In this document: positions 1 to 8,792 of the stretch, in pieces
Layout of the letters: the number at the start of each line of letters is the position of its first letter
Position numbering within the stretch: the first letter of the stretch is position 1
Assembly (NCBI RefSeq): GCF_023242365.1
Contig: NZ_JALLIX010000049.1
Location: forward strand, 1-48,321
Length of the DNA: 48,321 bases
Direction of reading: 5' to 3'
Source: Pseudomonas sp. MWU13-2100
GTDB lineage: Bacteria; Pseudomonadota; Gammaproteobacteria; Pseudomonadales; Pseudomonadaceae
Translations under genes and position numbers: made by a program
Notes under the pieces: model-generated
Told to the model about the DNA's origin: nothing
What the model saw: the letters and a program-made list of their open reading frames with translations, nothing else
Database searches by the model: none

Positions 1-266
1 ATCCATGGCGGTAGACTCGGTCTAAACAGACCCGTGCCACCCCATCAATTCCTTTTGATAGCCAAGTAAAGAAAAAGTAGCGACACGTGCGGGTACTGCT
101 TTCTTGCTCAGCACCATGCGTGATCTCAAACGCGCATTTCTAGCCCCCTAAACATCTCAGAGAAATTTCCGGCTAATTTAAAGAGGTGGCCTACAAATTC
201 ATCCAGTCGAACAAGGGATTGGCCCGATGTTTCCAATGCGATGTTTAAGTCCCGCGCAACAGGCAT
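1..266. other. Left-edge stretch without a recognised gene
   Basis: I see no convincing coding frame, RNA gene or repeat here. The base composition is less GC-rich than the genes to the right. It lies downstream of the amino-acid ABC operon, beyond that operon's terminator. Anything to the left is cut off by the window edge, so a partial gene cannot be excluded. Confidence 0.4.
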
Positions 267-302
267 AAAAAATCCGGGGCCTTTGTCAGACTCCGGATTT
301 TT
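267..302 (-). terminator. Rho-independent terminator of the amino-acid ABC operon
   Basis: An inverted repeat with arms aaaaatccgg and ccggattttt flanks a loop of about 15 bases. Read on the minus strand, the stem ends in a T-run. It lies about 50 bp after the stop of the ABC ATPase gene, so it closes the four-gene operon. The A/T flanks are symmetric, so it could work in both directions. Confidence 0.7.
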
Positions 303-351
303 CAGCTGTTCAAGGATTAATCAATCATTCTCAAGTGAACAACATTGCGCG

Positions 352-1089
352 TCAGGCCGGCTGTTCGACGCTGCCGATAAAATTCGCCAGCTCCGGCGTT
401 TGCGGACGGGCAAACAGCGCCTTGGGGTCGCCCACTTCATGCACCTTGCCCTGGTGCATGAACACCAGCTTGTCGCCGACTTCCCGGGCGAAGCGCATTT
501 CGTGGGTGACCATGATCAGGGTCATGCCTTCCTTCGCCAACTGGCGGACCACGCTGAGCACTTCATTGACCAGTTCCGGGTCCAGGGCCGAGGTGATTTC
601 GTCGCACAGCAGCACCTTGGGCGACATCGCCAGGGCCCGGGCAATCGCCACGCGCTGCTGCTGGCCGCCGGACAGGCGCTCCGGGAAGGCGTCGAACTTT
701 TCCCCCAGCCCGACCCGTTCGAGCATCTGCCGCGCCAGCTCGGCGGCCTTGGCCTTGGGCATTTTCTGCACCACCTGGGGCGCGAGCATGACGTTTTCGC
801 CGACGCTCAGGTGCGGGAACAGGTTGAACTGCTGGAACACCATGCCCACCGTTTGCCGCAGGCTGCGCAAATCGGCGCGGGCGGCGTCCAGGTAGTGGCC
901 GTCGACCTCGATCACCCCGTCGTTGATCGACTCCAGGCCGTTGAGGGTACGCAGCAGGGTGCTCTTGCCCGAGCCGCTGCGACCGATGATCGCCACCACC
1001 TGGCCTTCCTCGACACTGAGGTCGATGCCTTTGAGCACATGGTGATCGCCGTAGTACTTATGCAGGGCAGAAACTCTAAGAAGCGGCAT
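352..1089 (-). CDS. Polar amino-acid ABC transporter ATP-binding protein (GlnQ/HisP type)
   Basis: This is the ATPase that powers inner-membrane uptake of a polar amino acid. The 245-residue protein has Walker A GRSGSGKST at about 36-44, Q-loop QQFN near 86-89, signature LSGGQ at 139-143, and Walker B VLLCDEI at 159-165. The usual DEPTS reads DEITS here. The D-loop SALD and switch histidine in VTHE are present. The ATG at 1089 is chosen over an upstream ATG at 1116 because AGGAG precedes it at good spacing and the protein then begins at the normal ABC start. It overlaps the end of the upstream permease gene by 14 bp and is last in the operon. The exact substrate cannot be told from the sequence. 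Confidence 0.93.
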   Translation of the reverse strand: MPLLRVSALHKYYGDHHVLKGIDLSVEEGQVVAIIGRSGSGKSTLLRTLNGLESINDGVIEVDGHYLDAARADLRSLRQTVGMVFQQFNLFPHLSVGENVMLAPQVVQKMPKAKAAELARQMLERVGLGEKFDAFPERLSGGQQQRVAIARALAMSPKVLLCDEITSALDPELVNEVLSVVRQLAKEGMTLIMVTHEMRFAREVGDKLVFMHQGKVHEVGDPKALFARPQTPELANFIGSVEQPA

Positions 1090-1723
1090 GCAGTCTCCTT
1101 TCCAGGTAGCGCGCACTGAGGGACAGGGGGTAGCACAGCAGGAAATAACCGAGGGCTACCAGGCCATAGATCATGAAGGGTTCGAAAGTGGCATTGGCGA
1201 GCATGCCGCCGGTCTTGGTCAGTTCGGTGAAGCCGATGATCGAGGTCACGGCCGTGCCCTTGATCACCTGTACCGAAAAGCCCACGGTCGGCGCCACGGC
1301 AATGCGCAGCGCCTGGGGCAGGATCACATGGCGCAGTTGCTCATACGGGGTGAGGGCCAGGCTCGCCGAGGCTTCCCACTGGCCGCCTGGAATCGATTCG
1401 ACGCAGCCGCGCCAGATCTCCGCCAGGTAGGCGCTGGTGAACAGCGTCAGGGCAATGGCCGCCGCCAGCCAGGGCGAGATATCCACCCCGAGCAAGGCCA
1501 CGCCGAAAAACACCATGAACAGTTGCATCAGCAGCGGCGTGCCCTGGAACAGCTCGATATAGGCCCGGGCGAAACCCCGGGCAAAGCCGTTGTCGCTGAT
1601 GCGCAGGACCATCACCAGCAGGCCGATCAGCCCGCCGCCGGCAAAGGCCGCCAGTGACAGGGCGATAGTCCATTGCAGGCCCACCAGCAGGTTGTCGAGG
1701 ATGTCCCACAAGGTGAAATCCAT
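1076..1723 (-). CDS. Amino-acid ABC transporter permease (HisM/GlnP family), second permease
   Basis: Inner-membrane permease of the polar amino-acid uptake family, 215 residues. It has several hydrophobic helices and the EAA cytoplasmic loop (EASASLALTPYEQLRHVILPQALR), which contacts the ATPase. The N-terminal half carries the family pattern around ELFQGTPLLMQLF. Its start is adjacent to the stop of the preceding permease gene and its end overlaps the ATPase gene, so the two are probably translationally coupled. Two different permeases imply a heterodimeric membrane domain, as in HisQM. Confidence 0.92.
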   Translation of the reverse strand: MDFTLWDILDNLLVGLQWTIALSLAAFAGGGLIGLLVMVLRISDNGFARGFARAYIELFQGTPLLMQLFMVFFGVALLGVDISPWLAAAIALTLFTSAYLAEIWRGCVESIPGGQWEASASLALTPYEQLRHVILPQALRIAVAPTVGFSVQVIKGTAVTSIIGFTELTKTGGMLANATFEPFMIYGLVALGYFLLCYPLSLSARYLERRLHAAS

Positions 1724-2388
1724 CAGCGGTTCCTCGTGATGTAACGGCGCCCCAGCCAGTTCAGCAACTGGCGGATCAATAGCGCCATGACCAGGTAGAT
1801 CAGGGTGGTCAGGGTGTAGGTTTCAAAGGCGCGGAAGTTGCGCGACTGGATGAAGTTGGCGGCGAAGCTCAGCTCCTCGGTGGCGATCTGCGAGCAGACC
1901 GCCGAGCCGAGCATGACGATGATGATCTGGCTGCTCAGGGCCGGCCAGACCTTGCCCAGCGCCGGCAGCAGGACCACATGGCGAAAGGTTTCGAAGCGGG
2001 TCATGGCCAGTGCCGCGGCGGCTTCCAGTTGTCCGCGGGGGATCGCCTGGATACCGGCGCGAATGATCTCCGTGGAATAAGCGCCGAGGTTGATCACCAT
2101 TGCCAGTACAGCGGCCTGCCACTCGGAAATTTGCAGGCCGAGGGACGGCAGGCCGAAGAAAATGAAAAACAGCTGCACCAGGAACGGTGTGTTGCGGATC
2201 AATTCGACGTAGACGCCGAAGATCGCCGCGAAGGGGCGGATCTGCCAGGCCCTGACCACGGCCCCGACAATGCCCAGGCTGACCCCGAGCAAAGTGCCGA
2301 TGGCGGTCAGCTCCAGGGTGAACAGGGCGCCGCGCAACAGCAGGTCGGCGTTGTGCAGCACCGGCAGGAAGTCGAACTGATAAGCCAT
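1723..2388 (-). CDS. Amino-acid ABC transporter permease (HisQ/GlnP family), first permease
   Basis: Second membrane subunit of the same importer, 221 residues. It shows the family motif ELIRNTPFLVQLFF near residue 60 and an EAA loop (EAAAALAMTRFETFRHVVLLPALG) in the middle of the protein. Hydrophobic segments cover the N-terminus and the last third. The stop codon shares a base with the start of the next permease gene. The gene lies 24 bp after the binding-protein gene, so the order is binding protein, permease, permease, ATPase. Confidence 0.92.
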   Translation of the reverse strand: MAYQFDFLPVLHNADLLLRGALFTLELTAIGTLLGVSLGIVGAVVRAWQIRPFAAIFGVYVELIRNTPFLVQLFFIFFGLPSLGLQISEWQAAVLAMVINLGAYSTEIIRAGIQAIPRGQLEAAAALAMTRFETFRHVVLLPALGKVWPALSSQIIIVMLGSAVCSQIATEELSFAANFIQSRNFRAFETYTLTTLIYLVMALLIRQLLNWLGRRYITRNR

Positions 2389-2412
2389 GGAGCGGACCTC
2401 AGGCGAGCGCGA

Positions 2413-3198
2413 TCAGAGATCGGCCGGAAGCGGTTGCTTGAGCCACAACTGGGCGTTCTTCTCCAGGCTGCCGTCGGTCTTGGCCGTGGCGAGGATCTGG
2501 TTCACTTTTTCCAGCAACGCCGGCTCGTTCTTGTTCACCCCGACGTAGACCGGCGAGTCCTTGAGCTTGACCTTCAGGGCGGGGATACGTTTCGGGTTGC
2601 GTTCGGCGATGGCGACCATCACCACGTTGCCGCTGGCGATCAGGTCGACCTGCTTGGCCAGGTAAGCGGCGATGGTGGTGTTGTTGTCCTCGAAGCGCTT
2701 GATGGTCACGCCCTCGGGCGCCACGGCGGTCAGCTCGATGTCCTCGATGGCGCCACGGGTGACGCTGATGGTCTTGCCCTTGAGATCACCCAGACCGTTG
2801 ATCTTGGCGTCTGGCGGACCAAAGACCGCGAGGTAGAAGGGCGCGTAGGCACGGGAAAAGTCGATGACCTTCTCCCGCTCGGGGTTTTTACCGAGGCTGG
2901 AGATCACCAGGTCGACCTTGCCGGTGGTGAGGAACGGAATGCGGTTGGTGCTGTTGACCGGGGTCAGTTCCAGCTTGACCTTGAGTTGTTCGGCCAGCAG
3001 CTTCGCGGTGTCGATGTCCAGGCCGCGGGGTTTCATGTCCGGGCCCACCGAGCCGAACGGTGGGAAGTCCTGGGGCACGGCGACCTTGAGGGTGCCACGG
3101 GCGATGATGTCGTCCAGGCCATTGGCGTGGGCGGGGGCCTGACTCAGCATCAGGCTGGCCAGCAAGGCGGTGAGCAGGGTGCTGCGGCGTTTGGTCAT
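2413..3198 (-). CDS. Periplasmic amino-acid-binding protein of the ABC importer
   Basis: Solute-binding protein (SBP_bac_3 family), 261 residues, that captures a polar amino acid in the periplasm and delivers it to the permeases encoded downstream. A signal peptide (MTKRRSTLL... with a hydrophobic core and cleavage near AHA-NG) is evident. The mature part has the typical GTLKVAV start, DIDTAKLLAEQL and DFSRAYAPFYLAV. The ATG at 3198 is preferred over a more upstream start at 3303 because it gives a clean signal peptide and has GGAGAG upstream. It is first in the operon and divergent from a FadR-type regulator that probably controls it. The ligand is not determined. Confidence 0.93.
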   Translation of the reverse strand: MTKRRSTLLTALLASLMLSQAPAHANGLDDIIARGTLKVAVPQDFPPFGSVGPDMKPRGLDIDTAKLLAEQLKVKLELTPVNSTNRIPFLTTGKVDLVISSLGKNPEREKVIDFSRAYAPFYLAVFGPPDAKINGLGDLKGKTISVTRGAIEDIELTAVAPEGVTIKRFEDNNTTIAAYLAKQVDLIASGNVVMVAIAERNPKRIPALKVKLKDSPVYVGVNKNEPALLEKVNQILATAKTDGSLEKNAQLWLKQPLPADL

Positions 3199-3309
3199 GG
3201 CGTCTCTCCGAATCCAGAAGGGCGATCTCTGTCCGGGGCAGTGCACAGCCCATGCCACACTTGGCCGAAGCCGTGTCCCTGCTGGTATGGCTGGGTTTTT
3301 CATGGTCTT

Positions 3310-3324
3310 ACTGGTCTGAACAGT
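3310..3324. promoter_or_regulatory. Candidate operator dyad between the ABC operon and the FadR-type regulator
   Basis: The 15-bp near-palindrome actggtctgaacagt has ACTG/CAGT outer arms and TC/GA inner pairs. It contains a TGGTC half-site, as in many FadR-subfamily operators, and another TGGTC lies 9 bp to the left. It sits in the divergent intergenic region, so the neighbouring regulator is the natural candidate to bind it. The assignment is inferred from position and symmetry only. Confidence 0.4.
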
Positions 3325-3450
3325 TGCGCGGCTTTCGCACCCTTATCGAGCATGGGCTCGTGGCGCTGAACCAGTGCTGGGCGTGACTTGCCGGATCTTG
3401 CCAATAGCTTTACAACTAGCGTTTTCCCGGACCAACAGCTGAAAAAAACA

Positions 3451-4152
3451 ATGAATTCGATCTCCCGCGCCGTCCCGGAAGTGGCGCTGCAAGCCATTCG
3501 CAAACTGATTGCCGACGAGGGGTTCGGCCCGGGCGACGTGCTGCCCTCGCAGCGCGACCTGGCGCTCCGGCTGGGGGTGAGTCGGGCGTCGCTGCGCGAG
3601 GCGCTGTCGTCCCTGAGTGCCCTGGGGGTGATCAGTGTGCAGCCGGGCAAGGGCGTGTTCGTGCAGGCGCCGGTGGAGTTGGCGCCGGCGGCCGGCGGCC
3701 TGGCGTGGCCGTTCGCGGCCCAGGCATCGGCGCAAGATATCTTCCAGTTGCGTTATGCCCTGGAGGGCTTTGCCGCCGGCCTGGCGGCGGTGACCTTGAG
3801 CGCCGATGAGCTGGATGCCTTGGAGGACAATGTCGAGGCCCTGCGGCTGGAACTCAAGGCCGGAGATTTCAACGCGGCCGCCCGGCTGGACTTCGATTTT
3901 CACCGGCGCATCCTGCTGGCCAGTGGCAACCAGGCCATGGTCGGCATCCTCAGCGCCAGCGCCGAGCTGTTCCTGGAAAGCCAGAAGCTGCCGTTCATCC
4001 GGGCGGAGCGGGCCATGGAAACCTGGCAGGAGCACCGCAAGATTCTCCGCGCCCTGGCGCGGCGCGCCTCGGGCCCGGCACAGAAGGCGATGCAGGAGCA
4101 TGTGCGCAACGCGGCCCTGCGCACCGGCATTGTCTTCGTCACGCCCGGCTGA
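3451..4152 (+). CDS. GntR/FadR-family (FCD domain) transcriptional regulator
   Basis: DNA-binding regulator, 233 residues. The N-terminal winged helix-turn-helix is typical of GntR (PSQRDLALRLGVSRASLREAL near residues 32-52, then GVISVQPGKGVFV). The C-terminal all-helical FCD domain binds a metabolite. FCD metal-site residues appear as DFDFHRRI, a His in QEHRK and a final His in MQEHVRN. The ATG at 3451 is chosen because it places the HTH at the usual distance. An in-frame start at 3388 would add 21 atypical residues, and neither has a strong ribosome-binding site. It is divergent from the amino-acid ABC operon and probably represses it in response to the substrate or a catabolite. Confidence 0.88.
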   Translation: MNSISRAVPEVALQAIRKLIADEGFGPGDVLPSQRDLALRLGVSRASLREALSSLSALGVISVQPGKGVFVQAPVELAPAAGGLAWPFAAQASAQDIFQLRYALEGFAAGLAAVTLSADELDALEDNVEALRLELKAGDFNAAARLDFDFHRRILLASGNQAMVGILSASAELFLESQKLPFIRAERAMETWQEHRKILRALARRASGPAQKAMQEHVRNAALRTGIVFVTPG

Positions 4153-4366
4153 TCGTCCCGACCGAGGCTGACACGGACCCTGTAGGAGCCAGGCTCCTGC
4201 AAGGCGCGGCGGTGCTCACGCGCGTGCATTTGTGCAGAAGAAATCGGATTGGGCTATACCCAAACTGATGATTTGTCATAGTTAGACTCAATCAACTGCG
4301 GCTTCCTGTACGTAGGAAGGCCAGCTATGATGAGCGACGTTTTTTGCTTACAACCTGGAGACTTCC

Positions 4367-4696
4367 ATGAGCAGCGATCTGATCAAACACGTTAGCGACG
4401 CTAGCTTCGAGGCCGATGTAATCAAGGCCGAAGGCGCTGTACTGGTCGACTACTGGGCTGAATGGTGCGGTCCCTGCAAGATGATCGCCCCGGTCCTGGA
4501 CGAGATTGCCACGACCTACCAAGGTAAACTGGTCGTCGCCAAACTGAACATCGACGAAAACCAGGAAACCCCGGCCAAGCATGGCGTGCGTGGTATCCCA
4601 ACGCTGATGCTGTTCAAGAACGGCAACGTCGAAGCGACCAAGGTCGGCGCGCTGTCCAAGTCCCAGCTGACGGCTTTCCTCGACGCCCACCTGTAA
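4367..4696 (+). CDS. trxA: Thioredoxin 1
   Basis: Cytoplasmic thiol-disulfide reductant for ribonucleotide reductase, methionine sulfoxide reductase and other targets. The 109 residues are the normal length. The active site WCGPC is at 33-37, and the cis-proline of GIPT is at 78. A GGAG ribosome-binding site lies just upstream of ATG. The gene is monocistronic, with a strong terminator right after it, and is followed by rho as is usual in Pseudomonas. The 214-bp region upstream holds a short REP-like palindrome (gtaggagccaggctcctgc, about 4182-4200) and presumably the promoter. Confidence 0.98.
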   Translation: MSSDLIKHVSDASFEADVIKAEGAVLVDYWAEWCGPCKMIAPVLDEIATTYQGKLVVAKLNIDENQETPAKHGVRGIPTLMLFKNGNVEATKVGALSKSQLTAFLDAHL

Positions 4697-4709
4697 GGTC
4701 GGCATCGTC

Positions 4710-4742
4710 AAAAAAGGCCCCGCAAATAGCGGGGCTTTTTTC
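4710..4742 (+). terminator. Rho-independent terminator after trxA
   Basis: A perfect 7-bp GC stem (gccccgc / gcggggc) with a 5-base loop is followed by a run of seven T and preceded by A6. It starts 14 bp past the trxA stop. It separates trxA from the roughly 200-bp leader of rho. Confidence 0.93.
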
Positions 4743-4940
4743 GTTGTCAGGGGCTAGACGTCCAGAATTGCAGGTGTTACATTCGGCCCCGCACTGGTTT
4801 CTCCACTGCCCCCTGCAAGCCGTCGCCGACGCACTCCTTTTCGAACAAGTACGCGATCCTGTCGCCTTCTCTGCGGCGCGGCCTCATTAAGCCAAAAGCT
4901 TAATTTCTCCCCCCTCCATAAATGATTACGTCATTCCTAT

Positions 4941-6200
4941 ATGAATCTGACTGAACTCAAGCAAAAGCCGATTACCGAACTGCTCGAATTGGCCGAACAG
5001 ATGGGCATAGAAAATATGGCCCGTTCGCGCAAGCAGGATGTGATTTTCTCCCTGCTGAAAAAGCACGCGAAAAGCGGCGAGGAAATCTCCGGTGATGGCG
5101 TGCTGGAGATCCTCCAGGACGGCTTCGGCTTCCTCCGCTCTTCGGATGCCTCCTACCTGGCCGGCCCGGACGACATCTACGTCTCGCCGAGCCAGATCCG
5201 CCGCTTCAACCTGCGCACCGGTGACACCATCGTCGGCAAGATCCGTCCGCCGAAGGAAGGCGAGCGTTATTTCGCTCTGCTCAAGGTCGACACGATCAAC
5301 TTCGATCGTCCGGAAAACGCGAAGAACAAGATTCTCTTCGAGAACCTGACCCCGCTGTTCCCGACCGTACGCATGAAGATGGAAGCCGGCAACGGTTCCA
5401 CCGAAGACCTCACCGGTCGTGTGATCGACCTCTGTGCACCGATCGGCAAAGGCCAGCGCGGCCTGATCGTGGCGCCGCCGAAAGCCGGCAAGACGATCAT
5501 GCTGCAGAACATTGCGGCGAACATCACCCGCAACAACCCGGAAGTGCACCTGATCGTTCTGCTGATCGACGAGCGCCCGGAAGAAGTGACCGAAATGCAG
5601 CGCACCGTGCGCGGCGAAGTGGTCGCCTCGACGTTCGACGAGCCGCCAACCCGTCACGTGCAAGTGGCCGAAATGGTCATCGAGAAGGCCAAGCGCCTGG
5701 TCGAGCACAAGAAGGACGTGGTGATCCTGCTCGACTCCATCACCCGTCTGGCGCGTGCCTACAACACCGTGATCCCGAGCTCCGGCAAGGTCCTGACCGG
5801 TGGTGTCGATGCCCACGCCCTGGAGAAGCCAAAGCGTTTCTTCGGTGCCGCGCGTAACATCGAGGAAGGCGGTTCGCTGACCATCATCGCCACCGCGCTG
5901 GTTGAAACCGGCTCGAAGATGGACGAAGTGATCTACGAAGAGTTCAAGGGTACCGGCAACATGGAACTGCCCCTGGACCGCAAGATCGCTGAAAAGCGCG
6001 TCTTCCCGGCGATCAACATCAACCGTTCCGGCACCCGCCGCGAAGAGTTGCTGACTGCCGACGACGAGCTGCAGCGCATGTGGATCCTGCGCAAGCTGCT
6101 GCATCCGATGGATGAAGTCGCGGCCATCGAGTTCTTGATCGACAAGCTGAAACAGACCAAAACCAACGATGAGTTCTTCCTCTCGATGAAACGCAAGTAA
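4941..6200 (+). CDS. rho: Transcription termination factor Rho
   Basis: Hexameric RNA-dependent ATPase/translocase that ends transcription of untranslated RNA. The 419 residues equal the E. coli length. The N-terminal Rho_N helical domain covers about 1-45. The cold-shock-like RNA-binding fold covers about 50-125, with the RNP motif GFGFLR at 61-66. The ATPase core has Walker A PPKAGKT at 179-185 and Walker B VVILLDS. The gene has a leader of nearly 200 bp after the trxA terminator. Rho is autoregulated through its leader in E. coli; I cannot show that here. Confidence 0.98.
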   Translation: MNLTELKQKPITELLELAEQMGIENMARSRKQDVIFSLLKKHAKSGEEISGDGVLEILQDGFGFLRSSDASYLAGPDDIYVSPSQIRRFNLRTGDTIVGKIRPPKEGERYFALLKVDTINFDRPENAKNKILFENLTPLFPTVRMKMEAGNGSTEDLTGRVIDLCAPIGKGQRGLIVAPPKAGKTIMLQNIAANITRNNPEVHLIVLLIDERPEEVTEMQRTVRGEVVASTFDEPPTRHVQVAEMVIEKAKRLVEHKKDVVILLDSITRLARAYNTVIPSSGKVLTGGVDAHALEKPKRFFGAARNIEEGGSLTIIATALVETGSKMDEVIYEEFKGTGNMELPLDRKIAEKRVFPAININRSGTRREELLTADDELQRMWILRKLLHPMDEVAAIEFLIDKLKQTKTNDEFFLSMKRK

Positions 6201-6215
6201 GTCGAGCAGGGCCGC

Positions 6216-6241
6216 AAAAGCCGGGGAAACCCGGCTTTTTG
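6216..6241 (+). terminator. Rho-independent terminator after rho
   Basis: The hairpin has stem aaaagccggg / cccggctttt and a short gaaa-type loop. It ends in a T-run and starts 15 bp after the rho stop codon. Confidence 0.9.
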
Positions 6242-6328
6242 CTGTCCGGGCGCTGTTCGATTGCGCGATATCGGGGCGAACCGGGTAAACTGCCCACCCC
6301 GAACGCCACGGATCTACGAGGCTCACGC

Positions 6329-7795
6329 ATGCAGTATCGCGACTTGCGCGACTTTATCAGCGGCCTGGAACAGCGCGGCGAACTCAAGCGCATCCAGGTT
6401 CCAGTGTCGCCTATCCTGGAAATGACCGAGGTCTGCGATCGCACCCTGCGGGCCAAGGGACCGGCGCTGCTGTTCGAAAAGCCCAGCGGTTTTGATATTC
6501 CGGTGCTCGGCAACCTGTTCGGCACGCCCGAGCGCGTGGCCCTGGGCATGGGCGCCGAAGCGGTCAGCGAACTGCGGGAAATCGGCAAGTTGCTGGCCTT
6601 CCTCAAGGAGCCGGAGCCGCCCAAGGGACTCAAGGACGCCTGGTCCAAGCTGCCGATCTTCCGCAAGATCATTGCCATGGCACCGAAGGTGGTCAAGGAC
6701 GCGCCCTGCCAGGAAATCATCATCGAAGGCGATGATGTCGACCTCGGCAAGTTGCCGGTCCAGCATTGCTGGCCGGGCGATGTCGCGCCGCTGATCACCT
6801 GGGGCCTGACGGTGACCAAAGGACCGAACAAGGACCGCCAGAACCTCGGCATCTATCGCCAGCAGGTGATCGCCCGCAACAAGGTGATCATGCGTTGGCT
6901 CAGCCACCGTGGCGGTGCGCTGGATTATCGCGAGTGGTGCGAGAAACACCCGGGCCAGCCGTTCCCGGTGTCCGTGGCCCTGGGCGCGGACCCGGCGACC
7001 ATTCTCGGCGCGGTGACCCCGGTGCCGGACAGCCTCTCCGAATACGCTTTTGCCGGCTTGCTGCGGGGCAACCGTACCGAGCTGATCAAATGCCGCGGCA
7101 ATGACCTGCAAGTGCCGGCTTCGGCGGAAATCGTTCTGGAGGGCGTGATTCATCCGGGCGAAATGGCCCCGGAAGGGCCGTATGGCGACCACACCGGCTA
7201 TTACAACGAAGTCGACAGCTTCCCGGTGTTTACCGTGGAGCGCATCACCCACCGGATCAAGCCGATCTACCACAGCACCTACACTGGCCGGCCGCCGGAT
7301 GAGCCGGCGATTCTCGGTGTGGCACTGAACGAAGTGTTCGTACCGATCCTGCAAAAGCAGTTCCCGGAAATCACCGACTTCTACCTGCCGCCGGAAGGTT
7401 GCTCGTACCGCATGGCCATCGTCACCATGAAGAAGTCGTATCCGGGCCACGCCAAGCGCGTCATGTTGGGCGTCTGGTCGTTTTTGCGACAGTTCATGTA
7501 TACCAAGTTCGTTATCGTCACCGACGACGATATCAATGCCCGCGACTGGAACGACGTGATCTGGGCCATCACCACGCGCATGGACCCCAAGCGCGACACG
7601 GTGATGATCGATAACACGCCGATCGACTACCTCGACTTCGCCTCGCCGGTGTCCGGCCTGGGCTCGAAGATGGGGCTCGATGCCACGCACAAATGGCCCG
7701 GCGAGACCACGCGTGAGTGGGGCCGGGTGATCGTCAAGGATGAGGCCGTGACCCGACGGGTCGATGCCATTTGGAATCAGTTAGGAATAGATTGA
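6329..7795 (+). CDS. ubiD: 4-hydroxy-3-polyprenylbenzoate decarboxylase
   Basis: Prenylated-FMN-dependent decarboxylase of ubiquinone synthesis, which removes the carboxyl group from the polyprenylated 4-hydroxybenzoate ring. The 488 residues are close to the E. coli length. Family catalytic residues are visible: R177 in GIYRQQ, and E282 and D287 in EGPYGD. The ATG at 6329 is used because MQYRDLRDFI is the standard N-terminus; the open frame extends 90 bp further upstream without homology-like sequence. The stop overlaps the start of the flavin reductase gene (TGATG), so the two are probably co-translated. UbiX, which makes the cofactor, is not in the window. Confidence 0.96.
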   Translation: MQYRDLRDFISGLEQRGELKRIQVPVSPILEMTEVCDRTLRAKGPALLFEKPSGFDIPVLGNLFGTPERVALGMGAEAVSELREIGKLLAFLKEPEPPKGLKDAWSKLPIFRKIIAMAPKVVKDAPCQEIIIEGDDVDLGKLPVQHCWPGDVAPLITWGLTVTKGPNKDRQNLGIYRQQVIARNKVIMRWLSHRGGALDYREWCEKHPGQPFPVSVALGADPATILGAVTPVPDSLSEYAFAGLLRGNRTELIKCRGNDLQVPASAEIVLEGVIHPGEMAPEGPYGDHTGYYNEVDSFPVFTVERITHRIKPIYHSTYTGRPPDEPAILGVALNEVFVPILQKQFPEITDFYLPPEGCSYRMAIVTMKKSYPGHAKRVMLGVWSFLRQFMYTKFVIVTDDDINARDWNDVIWAITTRMDPKRDTVMIDNTPIDYLDFASPVSGLGSKMGLDATHKWPGETTREWGRVIVKDEAVTRRVDAIWNQLGID

Positions 7796-8763
7796 TGCGT
7801 GTGACCTTGCAGCCGTCCGGCGCCGTCCTTGAGATACGGCCCGGCGAGCGGATTCTCGACGGTGCCCGGCGCCTGGGCTATGACTGCCCGCAAAGCTGTC
7901 GCAACGGCAACTGCCATGTGTGCGCGGCGCTGCTGGTGGAAGGGCGGGTCGCGCAGGCCGGCGACGTGCGTGACCATGGCGAGTTCTACACCTGTATCGC
8001 CGAACCCCTGGAAGACTGTGTGCTGCTTTGGGATGGCGTGCTCGCGCAGGGGGAGCTGTCGGTGCGCAAACTGGCTTGCCAGTTGATCGAATGCGCCGAG
8101 ATCGGCGGCGATGTCTGGCGTGTGCGCCTGCGCGCGCCGGCGGGCAAGCCGCCGCGTTATCACGCTGGCCAGTACCTGATGATCGAGCGCGACAACGGCG
8201 AGAAATCGGCGTTTTCCCTGGCCTCGGCACCGCACGCCGGACGTGATCTCGAGTTGCATGTGCTGGTGCGTGAGGCCAGCGCCCAGAGTTTGATCGAGCA
8301 GTTGCAGCGCAACGGCATGGCGCGGGTCGAGTTGCCGTTTGGCGATACCCACCTGGCCCAACTGCCCGATGGACCGCTGGTGCTGATCGCCGCGGGCACC
8401 GGCATGGCGCAGATGAACAGCCTGATCGAGCATTGCCGTTCCGCTGGCTTCCAGCACCCGGTGCACTTGTACTGGGGCGTGCGTCGGCCCGAGGATTTCT
8501 ACACGCTGGAGCACTGGGACGAGTGGAAGCAGCTACCGAATCTGTTCCTGCACAAGGTGGTCAGCGATTTGTGTGGTTGGGAAGGGCGTTGCGGCATGCT
8601 GCATGAAGCGGTCCGCGAAGACATTGCCGACCTGTCGGGGGTGAGTGTCTATGCCAGCGGCTCGCCGGCGATGATTTATGCGACGCTGGATGCACTGGTG
8701 AACGCCGGGATGGATGCGCACCAGATGCGTGCCGATGTGTTTGCCTATGCGCCCAGGCCCTAA
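7795..8763 (+). CDS. 2Fe-2S ferredoxin/flavin-type oxidoreductase (annotated in pseudomonads as CDP-6-deoxy-delta-3,4-glucoseen reductase)
   Basis: Electron-transfer reductase of 322 residues. An N-terminal plant-type [2Fe-2S] ferredoxin domain (cysteines 35, 40 and 43 in CRNGNCHVC, with C67 as probable fourth ligand) is joined to an FAD-binding domain (FSLAS motif near 141) and an NAD(P)H-binding domain (AAGTGMAQMNSL near 199). The layout resembles Fre/AscD-like reductases. It is translationally coupled to ubiD by a TGATG overlap, which suggests a flavin-related role in the UbiD pathway rather than deoxysugar synthesis, since no sugar genes are nearby. That role is inference. The first cysteine of the cluster, C31, is an extra. 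Confidence 0.88.
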   Translation: MRVTLQPSGAVLEIRPGERILDGARRLGYDCPQSCRNGNCHVCAALLVEGRVAQAGDVRDHGEFYTCIAEPLEDCVLLWDGVLAQGELSVRKLACQLIECAEIGGDVWRVRLRAPAGKPPRYHAGQYLMIERDNGEKSAFSLASAPHAGRDLELHVLVREASAQSLIEQLQRNGMARVELPFGDTHLAQLPDGPLVLIAAGTGMAQMNSLIEHCRSAGFQHPVHLYWGVRRPEDFYTLEHWDEWKQLPNLFLHKVVSDLCGWEGRCGMLHEAVREDIADLSGVSVYASGSPAMIYATLDALVNAGMDAHQMRADVFAYAPRP

Positions 8764-8792
8764 CCCCGCAGTTGCTCCTGTACGGGTGACAC

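Noticed and set aside
241..1119. Long plus-strand open frame opposite the ABC ATPase gene
   Set aside because: It is the antisense of a clear ABC ATPase gene, His/Gln-rich as expected of mirror frames in GC-rich DNA, and has no family features.
1978..3369. 463-codon plus-strand frame opposite the permease and binding-protein genes
   Set aside because: The minus-strand genes have full family motifs; this frame reads as low-complexity Gly/Asp/Gln/His sequence typical of antisense translation.
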